Assembly (NCBI GenBank): GCA_910589415.1
Contig: OU342632.1
Span: forward strand, 30,455,637-30,519,636
Direction of reading: 5' to 3'
Source: Malachius bipustulatus
Taxonomy: Eukaryota; Arthropoda; Insecta; Coleoptera; Melyridae
Length of the DNA: 64,000 nt
Both the position numbers and the translations under genes were made by a program. The notes below the pieces were generated by a model that ran no database searches, had not been told where the DNA came from, and worked only from the letters and a program-made list of their open reading frames with translations. Of this stretch, positions 1-11,900 are shown piece by piece (within the stretch, counting starts at the first letter, position 1; every line of letters starts with the position of its first letter).

Positions 1-1410
1 GTGTATCTATGTGTTGTTGATATTGTAATTATTTGTATGTAGATATTTTAGAGCATTTCATTGGTTAAAATTTTTGCAAAAAAATTACCATCGCCTACTA
101 TTTACTCCTTACAACAACTACATTGAGTTACTTCTTCACCTTCCTTAACTAAAATAATTGTAGAAAATACAGCCATGATAGCACCCTAGTCACCATTTTG
201 CTCTCAACGGTTTTTATTGACAGATGAGCAGATGACAGACATCACCTTTCAATTTTCATATAATAATATTTCTGTGAAAATTCTAACCAATAATTTGTAC
301 TTAACAGGATGGTTCATTTTTTAAAATTAATTTTTGGTATTTCCTGCTCCGTTTTACATTATTATTTAGTGCTACTCATATCTGAAATGTCTCCAATTTT
401 GATATGTTTTTATTAATTTGCATATTTTGTCATAGTAAGCGTATAATGGCAGTTCCAGATTTTTTATTTATTTAAAAGTGTAAAAAGACAGTTTTGACTT
501 TGTGACAGATGTCGTGATGTCGAGACGTGATTTTGATACCCAAAAATCAAATTTCTCCAGTAGAAATTTGAATCATCATTTTAGCAGCCCTGAAAATAGA
601 TGAGATTTTTAACCATTTTTGTCGAGTATCACTATTTTTGACATGTGTCTTACAAAAAACATAAAATGTCAGGGAGTTCAGTTCTGTTTTCTTTTTTGCC
701 CTTCAAGCAATTGAGTAAAAAGTAAACAATTCTCTGCACTGCACTATGAGCAGGTCTGAGCTTCCTGGTTCATCATACTTTGTTTAAATGAAGTGTTGAA
801 ATTTTCTCGGGGAAGAGGGTAAAAAAAGGTATAAAGCAGGTTTATTCACAGTGGTAGGAATTGTCACCAATAACAGAGAAAGTTTATATTAACTATTAAC
901 AATTTATAGAATCTAACTTATATTTTTGACAGTTGAGACCAACCTGAGCTCTGAATCAAACGTGAAATTGAATACAGGGACTAGTAAAAACTAAAAGTGG
1001 AGTGACACCCGTCAAAAACAAAAAATGATTCAACATAATTGTTCAGGGAATCACCCAGGGCCGTACTTGGCAAACAGGTGGGTGAATACCCTAACCAATG
1101 TTTTTTAATTTTTTCGAGATCCTTTGTAGGGTTCTAAAAAAAGGGACGCCAATAAGTTAATTAAAAATGAACCATCCTGAGAGCTTAAAAAATAAAGTCT
1201 GCGAAAGTGCCAGGGAAGGTTCTAAAATCGTTCACTATCTTCTCACGCTTCAAGCCTTTGGCGATTTGATATTATCACATATCTTTCTAAATATGCTTGT
1301 ATATGTGTATTTATGTATTTATTTTGATATATCAATTAACAATTAGCTTGTATAAAAATTAGTTGGTTATTTTATATATCACGGTTTAGATAATTTCCTG
1401 CTGACTCAAG
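1..1410. other. AT-rich DNA with no recognised gene
   Basis: No conserved coding exon is visible on either strand. The stretch is AT-rich with short poly-A/T runs. It may be the last intron of the transcript that appears to end near position 2600, or intergenic DNA. Confidence 0.4.
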
Positions 1411-2610
1411 CCGGCCGGGGCTCCGACAGCGAGCGACCGGCCCTGATTGTTGTAAATGTATTTAGGTAGATAGTTGTTATTTTAATTATAAATAAATGAA
1501 TGTAATTTTCGGGAGGGGTAGGGAAATTTTTTATATTATCTTGTTACTAGGGTAGTAAACAAATTACTTCTTTATTCTAAGTGAAACGCTATGAAAATAT
1601 AAATATTTCAACATATTTTACGTTACGAGTTTATTTTTTTGTAGCTTAGAACCTCCATCCCTCTAAAAATGCTCGCTCGCTCTTTCGTTCCGTTAGGTAT
1701 ATTGAATAAAGAGCACCGAAAGATGTAAACTGCACTCGTTTCTGTTTATTTAATTAATTAATTGAGTAAGAGAGAATCGTTTGGTTTCTAGACCCATCTT
1801 TAAGAAGCAGCAAGAGATAAAGAGTTTGTTTGAGAATACGAGACGACTGCCAAATACTTTTATTACCAGGGATTCACTCACTTTCATGATGTATTGTAGA
1901 GAGAGAGAGAGATGGTTATATATTCATCCCCCAGACCAACTGCGTATGTATCTGATCTGTTTACGAAATACTGCGATAATTGGAGAATATTCTGGAATAA
2001 TAATAATAATTAACCATTTACCTACCTGATAATAAGTAAATAAAGAAATGAATAATGATAAATAACCTCTGGAAGCCAAAGATTTAAATAAATTAGTTAG
2101 GGGTAATGTTATAGCGGGTAGTATTATTATAGTAAGTGTTTAAGTCTAAACCAGTGGTGTACGCTTGACTTAATTAATTAAAATTAATATCTAATAAAGT
2201 ATATCACTGAATTATTGAACTCTAATGGCAATATTTTAAAGTATTGGATATTTCCTAGGTACTTATTTGTTGAAACACTGTTGAAATTTATCGATTGTTT
2301 AGTGTGTTGCGAAATGGTTTTATTATGTGAAGGATTTAAAGCTCAATTCTCACTGTGTTATAATCTGTCCTTTGTTAACGAGCTATGATTAGGTTTAGAG
2401 GATTGGATCGGTTTTTAGCTAGAGAAATGTTGAGAATGTTTATATGAGATTTATTTTCCAGTAGCCTTAACGATGACTTGTTATATATTAATTTTGTAAA
2501 CATAAGAGCAAATTGTAGCTTTTGTATGGTAAATAACTTGAGAATTATCATTTAAAGTTATGTAAATAATTTTGGTACCTAAATAAAAGCCGACCTTGTG
2601 AATTTTGTTG
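1411..2610 (+). other. probable 3' terminal exon and 3' UTR of an unidentified upstream gene
   Basis: A GC-rich island at about 1409-1445, unlike its AT-rich surroundings, follows a pyrimidine-containing stretch ending in AG. It could be the last few codons of a gene entering from the left, but three frames are possible and none is recognisable. After it comes about 1.1 kb of AT-rich sequence with ATTTA-like elements, typical of an insect 3' UTR, ending at a convincing poly(A) signal at 2582. The coding assignment is inference; only the base-composition change and the poly(A) signal are seen. Confidence 0.3.
2582..2587 (+). terminator. poly(A) signal AATAAA
   Basis: AATAAA followed within about 15-40 bases by a GT-rich stretch (2605-2625), the usual layout of a metazoan cleavage/polyadenylation site. 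It would end the transcript entering from the left. Confidence 0.55.
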
Positions 2611-2625
2611 TCTCTGGTTTGTTTA

Positions 2626-3667
2626 TTTATAATTCCCAACACTCTTTCCTCACTTATGAAACAATGTCAAGGTATATAATTCCTTTATTTAATGAAATTC
2701 GAAGAAAAATGTTTTTGGGTCATGTGTATGGAGCAATCCAATGACCTAATTCCATGATCTGATATGTTCTAAAAAAATTTAGAGAATTTGGATTAAATAA
2801 TTATTTATGAATTACTAATTGCGTTATCTGAATACTCTTGCTAAAAAAAAATATACGCGTAATTATGTAATGATGGAAGCAATTTTGAATTTGTCAATAG
2901 CTTTATTCAAATATAATAGAAAACCACTCAAGTAATGATGACGAAACTTTCCAGGTGGCGCTGGCGTCAATAAAATGAAATAATGAAACTCCTGGTTTAT
3001 TTGTCTATGACTCGTTCTTCTTATTTTTTGTTTTTAGCCTGGGATGTTTCGCCATTAAGCCATTCAATTATTTGATACTTCGGCGTTGCAGATTATTTTG
3101 ACAATTCTTTAGTGATTTGGACCTATAGTAAATAATTCAGATAGCATCATCATCGTTTATATTTGTAAAATTTAAATATATAATAAACATTAATTGACAG
3201 GTTACAACTACAAGTATGACATTACAAGACTTCAAATTCAATCAAGGATTGACGTTTAATTGAAAGTTGATTGATGACGTTGACAATTGTGTCATGTCAA
3301 TTTAATGTTTACATTTTTCAGAATTATCCTATCCTAAATAATTATTTTATTCTTTATTAGTTTAGTTTCATTTCATTATATTTTTTAATAATTATTTCAA
3401 CTTAGAATGAAATTCGAGCTCGTATGCTCGTAAAATATAATTTCAAGTGTAGGTGAATCGGTTATATTGTAAATATTCCAGTAAACTTTATTTACATTCC
3501 CTTCCCTTTTTAATCAATGGAACAACTAATAATTAAAAACAATTCAAGACAAGACACCATCACCTCACAATAATTGGCCTGTGAATAAACGATTCCTTGA
3601 AGATAAACTCCAGGATAAGATAAGACCCGCCAGTCTGGAGCCCCCTTCTCCTCCCACTGCCTCCAAG
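2626..3667. promoter_or_regulatory. intergenic region and presumed promoter/5' UTR of the chimaerin gene
   Basis: No conserved coding exon was found. The frame of the chimaerin start exon stays open upstream to about 3530 but contains no other ATG, so 3668 is the only initiator in that exon. No TATA box or initiator could be assigned with confidence. Confidence 0.4.
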
Positions 3668-6600
3668 ATGGTCCTAGAAGCAGACTCCCCTGTCCACACT
3701 CTATGGAAAAGTGACTGTAAGTGCACATTCATAAAACTATTATCATTGTCCACTTAATTCAATTATTGATAATTGGACGATTTACATCTGATGATGAGTG
3801 TTTGTTTGTTGTTTGTTTAATGCACACATTTCTATTAGGGAATACCCTGCTCTTTTTATCCTGACTTGGAACTAATAATTAATTAAGCTCTTCTTATAGT
3901 TAATTAATGATGAACTGTAATTGTAATTTATTGTACCCTCCATCTCTGATGTTTGTGAAATGTATGTGTCATCTTGTGTTAAACAATTTGGTGGGTTCTG
4001 TTTACTTGACATAAAAATAATACCTACATGGTTCCAGTGTATCGGATGCAGCTGGACGCACCCGTCCCTATACCGGTGATCAGCGAGAAGGTCCCGGCGG
4101 ATTTACCCCCGTATCTGGGCCGGGACTACCATGGGGCTATTTCGCATGGCCAGGCTAACACCCTTTTGAGCGGTAAACCGGATGGGGCTTATTTGGTACG
4201 CAGTAGTCGCACGGATTCCGGTCAGGGTGACTTCCATACCCTCAGCTTGAAGTAAGGATTAAATGCTACTTTAGATTAGAATTAGGGAAACAGCTAAGGT
4301 AAGCTGGGGCAACTGGGTCATGATTTTACAACAGCTGATGTGGTTGATGAATTTGAACTTATTTAATTCGAATAAGACTTGTTAAAATGAACTTCTGAAT
4401 GTGTAGGGATCTTAAACAAGTCTACCTGTAAGAGATATGCGTACCTTAAATTTATAATGCAACATGGTAATAAGTAAAATAATTAAAATATTTTTTTTAT
4501 TTTTTTCGCGCTCCTGGGTCCAGTTACCTCAGTAGAGTGGGGCAACTGGACCTGCTTTGTCTATTTTGTAGGCAAGATAATTGAATTCAATCTGAGGTAT
4601 CTGGGCCTGTTTTAGGCTGTGTCTATGTTTGGTACCATGTCAAAGATTTCAGATTTTCTTTCAATTTAGAGCTGTTGCAATGTTGATATTCATTGTTCTG
4701 ATAAGTTAACAGGCTGATACACCGTAGCCAACTGTTTGAATATGTTCGTGGCAGCAGATTAGAAAATGACAGACCCATGGCCCACTTGCCCCCTGGGCCC
4801 AGTTGCCCCAGCTTACCTTACTTGAAATAATTGTGTTTGATTCAGGTTTAACGATAAGGTGCACCATTACAAGTTATACCACGACCCGTCTTCCGGTCTG
4901 TACGTCAGAGAGAAGCGCTACGACTGCGTGAGGTCTCTGGTGGCGGACGGTTTGGTTACCATGTACCTGGAATTCAAAGCGCCGCTCGTTCTGCAGCGTT
5001 TGGCCACCGCTAATTACCAAGAGAGCCCCTACATGACCCTCAACAAGCGGAAGCTGAGGGTGCTCACGAAGGAGTCTTCATCAAAGTACTCGTAATTTTT
5101 TTTTACTAATCGTTAATTAATTAGGCCTTTTTCCAGGAATAAGAGTTTTGTTAAGGAGTCGCAGAACTTGCCGTTGTCGCAGCAGTTGGTCGGGCCGAAT
5201 TTCCCGGATAAAATCGAGAAGCCGCACGCTTTCAAGCTGACCACTTTCAAGGGACTGAACTGGTGCGAGTTGTGCGGGAATTTTCTCTGGGGCTTCACTT
5301 TCCAGGGCAAGAAATGCGAGGATTGCGGCATGATCGCTCACGGTAAGGTTGTTTTTAATCGGTATCGGACCGTTAACCTGGGTGCTTGTTTTGTAAACGA
5401 ATTTATCCTGGAATTATCTCCAGAGCTGGAAGTGGCTCGAGTTTATTGAACTTGTTGTGTTATTTGTGATGGTTAATGAAATTGTCGACCTCTTAATTGA
5501 TTTGAACCTTCCAGTGCCAGTAATAAAATCAATTATTTAATAAACATGCTGGAGCAAACAATAATGATAATAACGGAATAAGTTTATATGAGAAGTTATG
5601 TGTTCTAAATACTCACAATTTTTTAAAACAATATTTCATAACAGTTTTTCTTTTTTTTCTTCATTTTTCTGATTGTTATAATCAGAACTGAAGAGACACT
5701 TGCCCTTCTTCTTGTTGAGGTATTTCATTTACATCATCACATTTACAGCATGAGTGTAGCTGGTCTTCATTCAACAAAGACAAAAAGTATATGTATAGCT
5801 GGCTAAATGCAAAAGTGTGCGAAGGCAATTATCAAGGAAGAAGAAGAAAAACTTGTCACCATTGGACACTAGCGTGTTAGCTACCAGTAGATGCGAAATT
5901 TTTATCTAATGTCTAATTCATCTAATTTAATTTTGAGCGTGAAGGGTCTTTTTCTGTGCTTGTGCTATCTGTCTCTACTTAACAATAACCATCAAGTACT
6001 CTCTAGTGGAAGATTAGGAAACAACTACAGTGAGATAAAGTGACAATACAATACAATCAACTCATTCAGAGGATGAGACATCTCAGACACCCTTAGCTTA
6101 ATACCCTGATGATTTCAAAAAATCAAACACAGAATGGGTTGGTCAAATAGCTTTTAATTAAGCTAAAGGCTAAAGCCAAGAATTGTCATTCTTCTCTTCT
6201 AATAAATCATTATTTCATGCCAATGACAGATGACATTTTCTATTAGAACAGCTTTAAAGGAAGTAAAAATAAATTACTGCATTATCATCAGGGTTAATAA
6301 TCTCTTATCAGGCTTCTTATCGATTATCTGAATAACAAACGACCTTTTTTTGTATTTTTTCCCTCGATTGGAAACCGCCTCCTGGATTTCAAGCCTTGAT
6401 ACTTTTCCAGTGCGCTGCTCCGAGAAGATACCGCACGATTGCGTCCCGGACCTGAAGTGCATGCGCGGCGTGTTCGGGATCGAACTGACTACCCTCCTGA
6501 CGGCCCACAACGCCGCGTTGCCGTTTGTGGTGACCCGTTGCGTTCAAGAAGTAGAAGCGCGCGGACTCACCACCGAAGGTCTCTACAGGCTGAGCGGATT

Positions 6601-7255
6601 CGCCGAGGAAATCGAGGCGATCAAACTGGCCTTCGACAGAGGTCCCTTCCGTTTTATTTAAACGAATCGAGTGGTCATTTTCATGCAGTTACATTTTCAG
6701 ATGGCGAGAGAGCTGACCTGAGTGAGGACAAGTATCCGAACATCAACGTGATCACGGGGGCGCTCAAATCGTATCTGCGACTCTTACCGATTCCGCTTAT
6801 AACGTTCATCGTTCATCCATCTCTCATCGATTCCATGCGTAAGCTATTGATTAACGATTAATTATAATTATTTTAACAGGGTCAATAATTATTTGTTTCA
6901 GAACATAAGAATCTGGATCTGAGGTTGTCCTCACTGAAATACGCCTTGACTTCTCTGCCCAGGCCCCATTACGATACTCTCAAGTACATGATCGAGCACT
7001 TGAACAGGTAAACTTGATTAAGGCAAATTGTGACAGGTAGGTTGATGTCGCATCTATTGCAGGGTTTCGCTGCATGCGGCGATCAACAAGATGACCGCTC
7101 ACAATCTGGCGACGGTGTTTGCGCCAACTCTGATAGGCCCGGCGGAAATGAATGGGGACTTGCCGGATATGACGGTCGATATATTGTTGATAGAGACCAT
7201 GATCGCGCATTGTAAACGGGTCTTCATCCAGACGGCCGTCGATTCTCCCTGTTGA
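3668..7255 (+). CDS. RhoGAP5A: chimaerin-type Rac GTPase-activating protein (SH2-C1-RhoGAP)
   Basis: Eight exons: 3668-3716, 4038-4251, 4846-5091, 5137-5342, 6411-6641, 6701-6838, 6902-7007 and 7063-7255. They encode 460 aa, the usual chimaerin length. The N-terminus [14 protein letters not shown] aligns with the LWKSYLYQLQ start of vertebrate chimaerins and supports the tiny first exon. The SH2 domain (about 47-135) has the phosphotyrosine-pocket arginine in YLVRSS (R71). The C1 domain (200-249) has the full H-x12-C-x2-C-x13-C-x2-C-x4-H-x2-C-x7-C zinc pattern, so diacylglycerol binding is expected. The RhoGAP domain (about 262-455) has the arginine finger in EGLYRLSGF (R298). Family knowledge: DAG-recruited GAP for Rac in receptor tyrosine kinase signalling and axon guidance; Drosophila RhoGAP5A is the insect member. 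The exon 5 donor (GTCCCT) is weak but forced by the reading frame. No gene partner is adjacent. Confidence 0.95.
4296..4819. repeat. MITE-like element with terminal inverted repeats in chimaerin intron 2
   Basis: The intron carries AAGGTAAGCTGGGGCAACTG at 4296 and its reverse complement ending at 4819 (22-bp inverted repeat), 524 bp overall. The core motif GGGGCAACTGG recurs internally near 4540. No coding potential. The size and TIRs suggest a non-autonomous DNA transposon of unknown superfamily. Confidence 0.6.
5343..6410 (+). other. chimaerin intron 4, with a dispersed repeat fragment
   Basis: This 1.07-kb intron lies between the two halves of the C1 domain. Its segment at about 6185-6280 resembles 9740-9855 in the NTAQ1 gene (shared TCATTATTT, GCCARTGAYAGATGACA and AAATTACTG blocks), so both are copies of one dispersed repeat. 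No exon was seen. Confidence 0.5.
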
Positions 7256-7874
7256 AGTGATAAATTTGTGATTTTATAATTCAGTTCGAATTAGTTAGTT
7301 TAGTATTAATTGGAAGAGTATTACTTCTGAATCTGATCAGAATTGTTGAGATTGTTAAATTGGTGATCAAAAACTGGTAACGTTTGTGAGCGAATCGTTA
7401 ATAGTTGAATTTTTAATGGCAGATCGTTTGGAAAAAATTAATGTTTGGAAGAATAAAAGAAGATGGGACAGCAGCTAGATCAGAAGTAGATTTTTAGATT
7501 TGTCGTGAATGGGCCATTGTGACACCTCCACTGCGAACGAAGGTCAATTGTGACTAGATCAGAAGTATCACTGCAAGTGTATCACTGATTATAAAAAGAA
7601 TTTGTAATTTTTATTGTTTAATTTGTGATGTGTTTTATTATTTATTTATATTTTAATTTTTGTTGGATGGATATAATTTTTTATTTACATTATAGATCTG
7701 TTGTTTTTCAAAGCAGCTTTACGGTGTGAGGTTTTTTTTTATTGTAGATGATAAAGTAGGTAGCTAAACAAAGTAGGTAGCTATACAAATATTTTTTAAA
7801 GTAAGGTTATGATTAGGAATTAGAAATTATCATTGTCAATTGGATTTTTTATAATTTTATATTACTGATCTGAA

Positions 7875-7880
7875 AATAAA
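7875..7880 (+). terminator. poly(A) signal of the chimaerin gene
   Basis: AATAAA about 620 bases after the stop codon, followed by T/GT-rich sequence (7890-7910). It is the best candidate 3' end for the chimaerin mRNA. Confidence 0.55.
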
Positions 7881-7945
7881 CATTTTATACGTTTTGTAAT
7901 AATTGTTTGTCTTGATAACCTGCATGAAACCAGCCCATTAAACTA

Positions 7946-8059
7946 ATTCAGCCGTATTAATAATGAGAGATTTGACAACAGTGAGTTCATTTTTGGCAAT
8001 CTTTTAAACAATATCATTACTGTGTGTTAGTGGCCCCTAATTCATTAATACGGCTGATT
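7946..8059. repeat. short inverted repeat
   Basis: ATTCAGCCGTATTAAT at 7946-7961 is matched by its near-perfect reverse complement at 8044-8059 (15 of 16). It is a small fold-back just downstream of the chimaerin 3' end, probably a MITE remnant. Confidence 0.5.
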
Positions 8060-8912
8060 ATTAATTAAATAAAAGAAAAATTAATCCTAAAATAATAATT
8101 TGTTTACTCTTCAAAATGACTTCATAACCTATTTTTCGTATTTACCCGAATTAAAATTTCACTCAGTTATGAATGAATATATTATTATTATTTAAATTAG
8201 TATGAAGACTTATGTTGTAGTCCTAATCAGTAAATAAATTCCTAAATTTTATCTAACCTGAGAGAGCGATCGATTATTATTCACTATAAATTAATCGACC
8301 TGCGCATTCCCTATGATTACAGCAGTTGTTAGGATACTAATTGAATACAACGACTTTGACAAGTTACACTTATTATTATGTCATTGCTGACAGCGGGAAA
8401 TTCAAACAACAAAATGTCAATTTAACTTTTGTCAATAAAGGCTCCTTGCGCTCTGCGTTGCTTGAAAAAATAAAAGGAAAAGGATAATCAAATGTCTGCA
8501 GTGCGGTTGAATGGAATGTTTAATTTGGTACAAATTTTCTGATTTAATATTTATTAATGCTAATGCAAATTTTACCTGCTCCAAGAATTTATAAATAATT
8601 AGTGTTGTTGTGCTGTGTTTATCCAAGTGATCAACAAGAAAATTCGATAACAGTAATAATTAACTGGGATATCAGCAGGTTGTTTTGAGAGTATTATAAT
8701 AATAACATTGTTTACATCCTCCAAAATCGATTTAATTCAAAATACACCCTTTCGTAACAAAGAAACAAACACAGAAACGGTGTTGTAACCAAAAATAAAG
8801 TAAATGTTGACATAAAAATTTAATTAATTAATCTTCTTAATATTATGCCATTAACTTGTGTGAATACATTTTAAAATATTACATTACATTGATAGCAGTG
8901 ACTTAAACCAGG
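8060..8912. promoter_or_regulatory. intergenic region upstream of NTAQ1
   Basis: AT-rich, with no recognised coding exon. It presumably carries the promoter and 5' UTR of NTAQ1; the start context CAGGATGG at 8913 is favourable. No specific regulatory motif could be assigned. Confidence 0.35.
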
Positions 8913-11900
8913 ATGGCCAATGAATCAAACATTGGAACCGCTCTGGGCCCCCCGGGTGTCCAGCAGAGACCCAATTCAGACGTGCAGAATTGTAAGAAGT
9001 TACTCGTCAGCTTATTCCCCAAACAAAGCGACTGCTCCTATGTGTCCTGCTATTGGTAAGAGTTTTATTAATTTTTTAATCTTATCTACTTAAGGTTTTC
9101 ATAAGATGTGTTTTAAGTGTGAAGATGGCTTCGTGTCTCGTTCACGTTGACCGTTTCAGAATTTTAAATTTTATAGATTTTACCACCATGGTAACATTAT
9201 ATTATATAACACCCTGTATATGGTATGAATAGTTTTTTCGATAAACTTTTCAATGACCTGCATCCAATCTCCCTGAGATTTATATGGGGCAGTGATTTCC
9301 CCAGAGCCAGGGAGGGATTGTTGACAACCATAACCTAGATTTTCACTTAATTTACTCCAGGCATGCCATATTACATGCCTGTTGATCTTATCTCATTTAT
9401 TATCACAGTCACTCACCGCCACCACATCCCGGAATTAATTAAAAATCTCCTCATTTACTGACACACTTTACGTACGTGTCATAACTCATATCTGTTTCAT
9501 GGCAGGTGTGTAAATATGAAATGGCAACAGTGTAACATAAATATTTGAGGACTGGCAACACTTCATTATTATTATTATTATAGTTTAGGGAGAAACTTTT
9601 CATTATTCTTTTTTTTTTTCTTTTCACAATCAGGTCCTTATTTGACACTAGGGTTGTACGAATAGAACACAATTTCTAATTTCCAAAATTTCATCTTATT
9701 TATCTAATTTCGAATTTAATTTGCATTTGAAAAAGATACCTGTCATTCTTCTTGTGAATGTCCTATGTCATTATTTGATATTTGATGCCAGTGATAGATG
9801 ACAGTTGTTATAAAATCAGTTTCAAATGAAGTAAAAATTAAATTACTGTATTTTTATCACACAAGGAAACATGTTATTGTGATTCTTTTTCTATTTTTGT
9901 GTAATTATTGACACTTGTGACAGGATAGTAGAAGGCTTAATTTTTCAGAATAGAAATATAAAATTTCATAAATTTGCGTTACCTACTCTTATAATTTAAA
10001 GTCGAAAGGAAATAGGTAAGGTAACTCTTCTTTTTTTCTATATTTATGACACTTACAGTGACAGTTACATTTGACAGTTCTCACAGGGAGAAGATTTGAC
10101 TTTTAAGTAAGAAAATATTCAATTTCTTGAATTTTCGTTACCCTCTCATAATTTGAAGTCGAAAATGAACCAACCAATTCTTATCCTTCTTCTATATTGA
10201 CGTCATTATTGACACTAGTGACAGTTGACAGTTTTCGCAAGCATAAAGTTTATTTTGACCTTTGAAGGATGGAAAGATAAAATTTATCAAATTTTCGTTA
10301 CTCCTCTAGAATTTAAAATTGAAAAGGATAGTTACGTAATTCTTCTTTTCCTTCTATATTTACAACATCATTAATGACACTAGTGACATTTGACAGTTTT
10401 CACAGGAGAAGATTTGTTATTTTTAAGAAAGAAAATATTCAATTTCTTAAATTTTTTATCTAAAAGTTATTAGTTTTTATTATAATTTATGTTTATTAAT
10501 TCATGATAGTCATGTCATGATCAATTATCTGGTCCAGATTTTATCTGCGAAAATGCACATGGCGATTCCTCAAGTAATTTAAAACATAAAAATTTCAATA
10601 AACACAGATCCTCAGAGCTTTGGTTTTCGAAATACAGAGTGTTAAAGTTTTTTAAAAATTCCAGTTTTTTGAGAATACCTATATAAAAAATTGCTGATTG
10701 GAATAATTTGAAAGTTATCAAAATTACAATGCTAAATGGGTTCTACAGTACCATTCATAGTAATTTATTATTTAATCCAGTGGCGGAGATTTAGATGTCT
10801 TTACACTTTTTTTTTAATAATTTCTCTGCCACTGAATAAAAGACAGTTTTTTGTCTAAATTGAACAAGAAATCTATTAAAATAATCAAAACTGTCTTTTA
10901 TTCAGTGGCGGAGAAATTATTAAAAAAAAAGTGTAACGACATATCTAAATCTCCGCCACTGGATTAAATAATAAATTACTATGAATGGTACTGTAGAACC
11001 CATTTAGCATTGTAATTTTGAGAACTTTCAAATTATTCCAAAGCAATTTTTTATATATTCTCAAAAAACTGGAATTTTTAAAAAACTTTAACACCCTGTA
11101 TCTCGAAAGCTAAAGCTCTGAGGATCTGTGTTTATTGAAATTTTTATGTTTTAAATTACTTGAGGAATTGCCATGTGGATTTTCGCAGATAAAATGTGGA
11201 CCACCCTGTAGAATCAAAGGTACCATTGCCACAGCCTTAAAAGTTTGATTAAACCGGCCGCTCTAGGTTTACAGAAAGTTGTAATTAATATAATTTTTTT
11301 TTATTTTAAATGTATTTTTGATGGAGCTGTAAGTTTTCTAAAAAATGATTAAATTTAAATTATTATCAGGGTGAGAGTACGGAATAAGGTGGTTGGGTTG
11401 GAATAACTCCAGTCAGGTCAGAGATTGGGATCTCTGACTTGTGCTTATGAATATTAATATCCTCCGGTTGGTGTACTTGGGGTGGCGGCAGTGCGTGGGC
11501 TCCCTTTATGAAATTTTAATTGTGTGTTTAATGTCATGTTGAAAATATAATGGTATTGATTATAAGCCGGGGTTTTAACATGCACAATCAACCTAAGCTA
11601 CAGACAGGAAGGTGTTTTAAAATAGGCTGCATAGCTTTATTCCAACCAAATACTTCTCATATTATACACAGATCATCTTTTTTTATCAAGTTTTACATAC
11701 AATTTTTTTTTCATTCATATTTATTATTTTATAATTAATACACCCAACAAATTTTTATGGTCGTTTGAAAACTGAAATTAATGTCTATAATTAATTACTA
11801 AACTGCTCAACAAATGAAACGTTACATGACCAAATTTGCCCTAACTTTGGCACTGATAAAATTTGGATTGTTTCGAGCAATTCAATTTTTGTTTCGAGGT

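Noticed and set aside
1781..2029. 82-codon ORF (RPIFKKQQEIKSLFENTRRL)
   Set aside because: Lies in the presumed 3' UTR; no homology recognised, ATG context poor, composition turns to AT-rich low complexity at its end.
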